From: Fontisphaera persica
GTDB taxonomy: Bacteria > Verrucomicrobiota > Verrucomicrobiia > Limisphaerales > Fontisphaeraceae
Length of the DNA: 64,000 nucleotides
Direction of reading: 5' to 3'
Assembly: GCF_024832785.1 (NCBI RefSeq)
Contig: NZ_CP116615.1
Location: 1,798,001-1,862,000, forward strand
Part shown: piece by piece, positions 59,139 through 64,000 of the stretch
Numbering within the stretch: position 1 is the first letter of the stretch
Layout of the letters: every line of letters starts with the position of its first letter
Notes under the pieces: model-generated
What the model was told of the DNA's origin: nothing
What the model saw: only the letters and a program-made list of their open reading frames with translations
The model's database searches: none
Made by a program: the position numbers and the translations under genes

Positions 59139-60278
59139 ATGGACTTAACCACAGAGCAAATGCGCCGTTACGCGCGCCATCTCATATTGCCTGAGGTGGG
59201 ACTGGAAGGCCAAAAAAAAATCCGCGCCGCCCGCGTATTAATCCTGGGAGCGGGCGGGTTGGGGTCGCCGGTGGCCATTTACCTGGCCGCCGCAGGGGTG
59301 GGCACGCTGGGGCTGGTGGATTTCGACGTGGTGGACGTGAGCAACCTGCACCGCCAACCCCTGCACGGCACGCCTGATGCCGGCCGTCCGAAGGTGGACT
59401 CAGCCCGGGAAACGCTGCACTGGCTGAATCCCGAGGTGAAGGTCATCTCGCATCCCGTGCGGTTGCAGGCGGCCAATGCCCGGGAGATTATTTCCGCTTA
59501 CGACCTGGTGGTGGACTGCACGGATAATTTTCCTGCCCGTTATCTGACCAATGATGCCTGCGTGATGTTGCGCAAGCCCAACGTGTACGGCGCGATTTTT
59601 CGTTTTGAAGGGCAGGCCAGCGTATTTGCCCCGCATTTAGGGGGACCTTGCTACCGCTGTCTGTATCCGGAGCCCCCGCCGCCCGAGGCCGCGCCGAGTT
59701 GTGCCGAAGCCGGTGTCATCGGGGTGCTGCCTGGCTTGGTGGGCTGTCTCCAAGCCATTGAGGCGCTCAAATTGATTCTCGGCGGCGGTGAAAGCCTGCT
59801 GGGTCGTTTGCTGGTGGTGGACGCCTGGCACATGCATTTTAAGGAAATCAAGGTGCGGCGGGACCCGCGCTGCCCGGTATGCAGCGCGACGCCCACCATC
59901 ACCCAACTTATGGACCCTCAACCTGTCTGTAACACGGCCGCCCTCCAGGGAGCGGCGGCGGATGAAATTACGGTGCACGAGCTGAAGCAAATTCTCGATC
60001 ATCCCCGCGAGGGCGTGGTGGTGCTGGATGTGCGCGAGCCGGACGAATACCAGATTGCGCGCATCCCCGGCACCGTGCTGCTGCCCCTGAGCCAGTTGCC
60101 GAAGCGGGTGCAGGAATTGGATCCGGAAAAAACCTACTATTTGCATTGCAAGGGCGGGATGCGCTCCATGAAGGCCCTGCAATTTCTCAGGCAACAAGGC
60201 TTCCGGCACTTGAAAAGCGTCAAAGGCGGCATCGCGGCATGGTCCGAACAAATTGACCCCAAGGTGCCCAAGTATTGA
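59139..60278 (+). CDS. moeB: MoeB/ThiF-type adenylyltransferase fused to a rhodanese domain
   Basis: A 379-residue E1-like enzyme. The N-terminal 260 residues adenylylate the C-terminal glycine of a sulfur-carrier protein: VLILGAGGLGSPVAIYLAAAG is the ATP site, NLHRQPLHG and DCTDNFPARYLTNDACV follow, with zinc Cys pairs CYRC and CPVC. The C-terminal 115 residues form a rhodanese domain with active-site HCKGGMRS that donates sulfur. The fusion serves molybdopterin, thiamine, tRNA thiolation or cysteine synthesis; which carrier it uses (MoaD, ThiS or CysO) cannot be told here. Confidence 0.93.
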   Translation: MDLTTEQMRRYARHLILPEVGLEGQKKIRAARVLILGAGGLGSPVAIYLAAAGVGTLGLVDFDVVDVSNLHRQPLHGTPDAGRPKVDSARETLHWLNPEVKVISHPVRLQAANAREIISAYDLVVDCTDNFPARYLTNDACVMLRKPNVYGAIFRFEGQASVFAPHLGGPCYRCLYPEPPPPEAAPSCAEAGVIGVLPGLVGCLQAIEALKLILGGGESLLGRLLVVDAWHMHFKEIKVRRDPRCPVCSATPTITQLMDPQPVCNTAALQGAAADEITVHELKQILDHPREGVVVLDVREPDEYQIARIPGTVLLPLSQLPKRVQELDPEKTYYLHCKGGMRSMKALQFLRQQGFRHLKSVKGGIAAWSEQIDPKVPKY

Positions 60279-60302
60279 GCCGGGCCAGCAGGGGCTGGGG
60301 CA

Positions 60303-61505
60303 TCAGGATTTTTTATAAAGCGGGCTGTGCGGAAAAGGGTGAATGCAATCTTTGATGGTGCGCCCCAGCACCTCGATTTGAGCCAGGTCTGCTGTGCCTA
60401 CCCCGGCCTTTTCTGCCAATAACAAGTGGTTTTCACATTGGAAGAAGGGGACGGTGCCACGCTCAGCCCGCGGATTGGGGTACCCCATGACGGCCATGCC
60501 CACGGCATCCGTGGCCACGGGGTCCAGCCCCATGATCATCAAGCCCGGCTCGGTATAGCCCACGTCGCCGCACCACCAGCCCTCACCTTTGGTCATGGTG
60601 GTAATGCCATCAATGATGGCAAAATCAATGGGGCGCGCCGCGCATACATCCGCAATGATATGCGGCACCCGGTAACCGGGTTCACGCGGATAATCGAGAT
60701 AGCCTTTCTTGAGGCCGGGAAGCTGGATTTTGGCCGCGCGGGCTGGGTCCTCCGCCACGCCCGGGCCATGCAGTATTCCGCGTCCTGCCGTGGCATCCTC
60801 GTTGCCCGCCTGATCGCCGTACAGGCTGTTGGGAGTGATGCCAAAGAGGTTCTTCAGGCTCAACGTGACCCCGGTGGTCACATGATCTTTCAATTTCGTC
60901 AACGAAATGAAGACATCGGTGTCCGCATACGCATGATTCAACTGAAATGACGAAAACATGTAACCGCCGCTGGCGACTTTCAAGGTGGCGTAATCGCGTC
61001 CGACGCCCCGGTTGCGGGTGTTTTCATATTCAACGGCCCCCAGCGCGGAAAGCGCCTGCACGTCCCAATCCAGAAACTGGAGCGTTTGCTCCAGGCGGGC
61101 GCGGCTGGTGGTGGATTCCACCAGTCGCACACGCCGCGCGCCTTCGCCGAACAACACCGCCATGAGGGCCGCAACGGTCTGGAAATGGGTCATGTAACTG
61201 AAACCGGGATGACGATTGAACGCAGGCCGGTTGCCCGTGCCGGTCAGATTGAGTTTAATGGTGACCGTTTTGCCTTTAACCAGGCGCCCAATCCCCCCCA
61301 ACAAATCAAAGCCCCGGCGGTAAACTTCTTTCAGCACCTGCAAGTCGTACCCCTTGCAATTGAGCAAAGCCACTTTGGCTGCACGCCGGCTGGTGGAAGG
61401 AGCGCCCCCCCACACCCCACAGGACAAAGCCCCTGCCATAACGGCAGTAAGGCCCAAAAAACGGCGCCGCCGGACGCACAACGTTTTGCGGCAGTTGATG
61501 GTCAT
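60303..61505 (-). CDS. DUF362-domain exported protein
   Basis: A 400-residue protein with a twin-arginine-like leader (VRRRRFLGLTAVMAG) and then a DUF362 domain (about 45-390): VTIKLNLTG, DTDVFISLTKLKDHVTTGVTLSLKN and the acidic DFAIIDGITTM segment, partly cited. DUF362 proteins occur with or without ferredoxin domains; this one has none. Function is not established. It is common in Verrucomicrobia and Planctomycetes, which supports the host assignment. It converges on the moeB-like gene and is followed upstream by 166 bases before icd. Confidence 0.85.
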   Translation of the reverse strand: MTINCRKTLCVRRRRFLGLTAVMAGALSCGVWGGAPSTSRRAAKVALLNCKGYDLQVLKEVYRRGFDLLGGIGRLVKGKTVTIKLNLTGTGNRPAFNRHPGFSYMTHFQTVAALMAVLFGEGARRVRLVESTTSRARLEQTLQFLDWDVQALSALGAVEYENTRNRGVGRDYATLKVASGGYMFSSFQLNHAYADTDVFISLTKLKDHVTTGVTLSLKNLFGITPNSLYGDQAGNEDATAGRGILHGPGVAEDPARAAKIQLPGLKKGYLDYPREPGYRVPHIIADVCAARPIDFAIIDGITTMTKGEGWWCGDVGYTEPGLMIMGLDPVATDAVGMAVMGYPNPRAERGTVPFFQCENHLLLAEKAGVGTADLAQIEVLGRTIKDCIHPFPHSPLYKKS

Positions 61506-61671
61506 GCCGCAAAATTAGGCACTCCCCGCCAAAATGCAAACAGGCAAATGCCTGCGGCTCAGGTCAAAGCCACACCGTTAGGACGTTTGGGTAAGCCTCC
61601 CCCCAACACGTCACCACTGGCCGCGGACAGGCAACCTTAACTTTGACCGTGGGAAACAGTCCCCAGGGGGT

Positions 61672-63036
61672 TCAAGCCATGTGGGCGATGATGTTATCGC
61701 CAAACTCCGAGCATTTAACTTGCGTGGCGCCGTCCATCAGACGGGCAAAATCATAGGTGACCCGCTTGCTGCTGATGGCGCCATTCAATCCCTTGATAAT
61801 CAAATCGGCCGCCTCATTCCAACCCAGATGCCGGAACATCATCTCCCCGGACAAAATCACTGAGCCGGGATTCACCATGTCTTTGCCCGCGTACTTCGGG
61901 GCAGTGCCATGCGTGGCCTCGAAGATGGCATGGCCGGTCACGTAATTGATATTGCCGCCAGGCGCGATGCCAATGCCGCCCACCTGGGCCGCCAGGGCAT
62001 CACTGAGGTAATCGCCATTGAGATTCAGCGTGGCAATCACATCAAAGTCCTCCGGCCGGGTGAGCACCTGCTGCAGGGTGATGTCCGCAATGGCATCCTT
62101 AATCAGGATTTTGCCGCCCGCCAGGGCCTCTTTTTGCTCTTGATTGGCAGCCGTTTCGCCGGCGGCTTTTTTCGTACGTTCCCACTGGCTCCACGTGTAC
62201 ACGCGGTCCCCATAGCAACGCTCTGCCAGCGCGTAACCCCAGTCGCGAAACGCCCCTTCGGTGAATTTCATGATGTTGCCCTTGTGGACCAACGTCACAC
62301 TGCGCCGCTTCTGGCGCAGGGCATATTCAATGGCCGCGCGCACCAGCCGCTCCGTGCCCAGGCGCGACACCGGCTTGAAGCCCACGCCCACACACACTTG
62401 CGTGTCCTCCGCCGTGGGAGTACCGCCGGCGGTTTTCAGGTATTGTTCCGCGCGAGCAGGCGTGCCAAAGCGGATTTTGGCAAAGTCCTTGGGGAATTCA
62501 CGGGCCAGAAAATCGAGCACCTTTTGCGCCTCGGGGGTGCCGCCGGCATACTCGATGCCGGCATAAATGTCCTCCGTGTTTTCCCGGAAAATAACCATGT
62601 CCACTTTTTCCGGGTGCTTCACGGGGGACGGCACGCCGGTGAAGTATTGGACAGGCCGCAGGCAAACATAGAGGTCCAGCAACTGGCGCAAGGCCACGTT
62701 CAACGAGCGAATGCCTCCGCCCACGGGCGTGGTCAAGGGCCCCTTGATGCCCACCAGAAATTCCTTGAACGCCTCCACCGTATCATCCGGCAGCCAATTA
62801 TTGAAGCGTTTGAAGGCTTCCTCGCCCGCAAACACCTCAAACCACGCAATACGCCGCTGACCGCGATAAGCCCGGGCCACCGCCGCATCAAACACGCGCT
62901 GGCTGGCCGCCCAGATATCCGGGCCGGTGCCATCACCGCGGATGAAAGGAATGATGGGCTGGTCCGGCACTGACAATACGCCGTTGTGGATGGAGATTTT
63001 GCCGCCGGGAGGCGGAGTCACGTCTTTGTACGCCAT
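61672..63036 (-). CDS. icd: Isocitrate dehydrogenase (NADP-type)
   Basis: A 454-residue enzyme of the TCA cycle that oxidises isocitrate to 2-oxoglutarate. [12 protein letters not shown], the substrate Ser region [34 protein letters not shown] and the metal-binding [20 protein letters not shown] are intact, and the nucleotide site [11 protein letters not shown] reads as NADP type. The Ser in RSLNVALRQ is the residue phosphorylated by AceK in enteric bacteria; no aceK gene is nearby. The protein is longer than E. coli Icd by about 38 residues because of an insert near [20 protein letters not shown]. Confidence 0.95.
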   Translation of the reverse strand: MAYKDVTPPPGGKISIHNGVLSVPDQPIIPFIRGDGTGPDIWAASQRVFDAAVARAYRGQRRIAWFEVFAGEEAFKRFNNWLPDDTVEAFKEFLVGIKGPLTTPVGGGIRSLNVALRQLLDLYVCLRPVQYFTGVPSPVKHPEKVDMVIFRENTEDIYAGIEYAGGTPEAQKVLDFLAREFPKDFAKIRFGTPARAEQYLKTAGGTPTAEDTQVCVGVGFKPVSRLGTERLVRAAIEYALRQKRRSVTLVHKGNIMKFTEGAFRDWGYALAERCYGDRVYTWSQWERTKKAAGETAANQEQKEALAGGKILIKDAIADITLQQVLTRPEDFDVIATLNLNGDYLSDALAAQVGGIGIAPGGNINYVTGHAIFEATHGTAPKYAGKDMVNPGSVILSGEMMFRHLGWNEAADLIIKGLNGAISSKRVTYDFARLMDGATQVKCSEFGDNIIAHMA

Positions 63037-63074
63037 AAATGATTCAATAAAGCTTTGCTAATGAACCGTGAGGC

Positions 63075-64000
63075 TCAAGCCAAGGCAATGCTTTTTTGTG
63101 GCATGGCTTGCGGGGCCGCCGTCTGGGAGGACAAAACGGCGCGCACCTGGGCCACGGCGCGTTGCGGGGTAAGTCCGTATTTTTCGCGCAAATAATCCAC
63201 AGTGCTGGCATGTTCGATGAATTGATCCGGCCAGCCGATGCGGACCACCGGCGTGCTGATGCGCCGGTCAGCCAGCAACTCCAGCACGGCGGAGCCATAC
63301 CCGCCCATCAATACATGGTCCTCAAAAGTGACCACCACATCGGCGGCACGCGCGAAATATTCCGTGACGCCCGCGTCCAGGGGCTTGGTGAAACGCGGGT
63401 TGATCAACGCATAATCATAGCCTTCGGCCGCCAGCATTTCCGCAGTTTTACGGGCCATGGACTGCATGTTTCCCAGGCCAAATAAAGCCACCTTCCGCCC
63501 ACCGTTATTGGCAAAGTGCTCCACCACTTCGGCTTTGCCAATTTCCAACATCTGCGGCTGGTCCTTGATGGGCACCCCCTCCGCCGTGCCGCGGGGATAG
63601 CGGATGAAACAGGGGTGTTTCTGGTGGGTGGCGGTGAACATCATGTCCACCAGCTCATCCTCATCCTTGGGAGCCATGGCGATGACATTGGGCAGGCACC
63701 GCAGGTAGGCAATATCAAACAAGCCATGATGGGTGGGGCCGTCGTTGCAGGACAAACCGGCGCGGTCCATGCAGAAAATTACCGGCAAGTCCTGCAAACA
63801 CACGTCGTGATGAATGCAGTCAAAGGCCCGCTGGAGGAAGGTGGAATAGATGGCCACCACCGGGCGGAATCCCATGGTGGCCATGCCGGCGGCAAAAATG
63901 ACCGCGTGCTCCTCGGCAATGCCGACATCGTAGTAACGATCGGGCATGGCCTTCTCCAGGAATTTCAATCCCGTGCCGCTGGGCATGGCCGCCGTGATGC
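63075..64000 (-). CDS. dxs: 1-deoxy-D-xylulose-5-phosphate synthase, C-terminal part (runs off window)
   Basis: The last 308 codons of Dxs, the thiamine-diphosphate enzyme opening the MEP isoprenoid pathway. The visible part begins ITAAMPSGTGL, then DVGIAEEHAVIFAAGMA (with the catalytic Glu of the pyrimidine domain), AIYSTFLQRAFDCIHHDV and DRAGLSCNDGPTHHGLFDIA, and a complete transketolase C-terminal domain. The ThDP-binding N-terminal domain lies beyond the window. It ends 38 bases before the icd start, on the same strand and upstream in transcription order icd is downstream. Confidence 0.94.
   Translation of the reverse strand, partial: ITAAMPSGTGLKFLEKAMPDRYYDVGIAEEHAVIFAAGMATMGFRPVVAIYSTFLQRAFDCIHHDVCLQDLPVIFCMDRAGLSCNDGPTHHGLFDIAYLRCLPNVIAMAPKDEDELVDMMFTATHQKHPCFIRYPRGTAEGVPIKDQPQMLEIGKAEVVEHFANNGGRKVALFGLGNMQSMARKTAEMLAAEGYDYALINPRFTKPLDAGVTEYFARAADVVVTFEDHVLMGGYGSAVLELLADRRISTPVVRIGWPDQFIEHASTVDYLREKYGLTPQRAVAQVRAVLSSQTAAPQAMPQKSIALA

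Overview
The window looks like a piece of a moderately GC-rich bacterial chromosome, most likely from the phylum Verrucomicrobiota. This rests on gene content rather than a marker gene: a secreted DUF1080 (3-keto-disaccharide hydrolase type) protein, a DUF362 protein with a twin-arginine-like leader, several large secreted proteins carrying the 'STNLVDW'-type module common in this phylum, and complex I, Mla and Liv genes of Gram-negative type. No rRNA gene is present. Many starts lack a clear Shine-Dalgarno sequence, and operon genes often overlap by ATGA or GTGA.

Region 1 (1 to about 11.58 kb) is an accessory island. Four tightly coupled minus-strand genes run off the left edge: a 1700-residue DEAD-like helicase with a DUF1998/MZB region and a C-terminal Vsr-like nuclease fold, a 949-residue SNF2 helicase (DrmD-like), a DUF1016/YhcG-type PD-(D/E)XK nuclease, and the N-terminal part of an Eco57I-type methylase. 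I read this as a DISARM-related phage-defence operon with an unusual gene make-up. It is followed by an AlkA-like glycosylase and ends at a truncated tRNA gene with a CAU anticodon (11537-11577), which I take as the island boundary or integration scar.

Region 2 (11.6-36.9 kb) is core chromosome. It holds a hydrogenase maturation protease, a partial complex I operon (nuoB-C-D-E followed by a PAS protein and a lipoate ligase), secreted proteins, rsmA/ksgA with a membrane-anchored phosphatase, a lipid-transport (Mla-type) operon with a strongly degenerate ATPase, mutM, pyrH, and a group of nitrogen/signalling genes (glnE, an NtrB/NtrC-like pair, ptsN) together with argS and an RluA-type synthase.

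Region 3 (37-49 kb) contains a tRNA nucleotidyltransferase, a solitary CARF-PD-(D/E)XK (Card1/Can2-like, DUF1887) nuclease with no CRISPR locus in view, a complete livKHMGF operon ending in a PaaK-like ligase, a rhodanese and a large OYE/GltD-type flavoprotein.

Region 4 (49-64 kb) has tRNA-Pro, tRNA-Met and tRNA-Phe, then a DAHP synthase gene preceded by a textbook attenuator: a 23-codon leader peptide with two Trp-Tyr pairs and two Phe codons, an antiterminator and a strong intrinsic terminator. An ECF sigma/anti-sigma/Spy-like cassette, a beta-helix surface protein, an MFS transporter, trpB, purine nucleoside phosphorylase, a MoeB/ThiF-rhodanese protein, a DUF362 protein, icd and the 3' part of dxs follow.

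The most interesting items are the DISARM-like operon with its tRNA-scar boundary, the aromatic-amino-acid attenuator, the orphan Card1-like nuclease and the degenerate MlaF-like ATPase.
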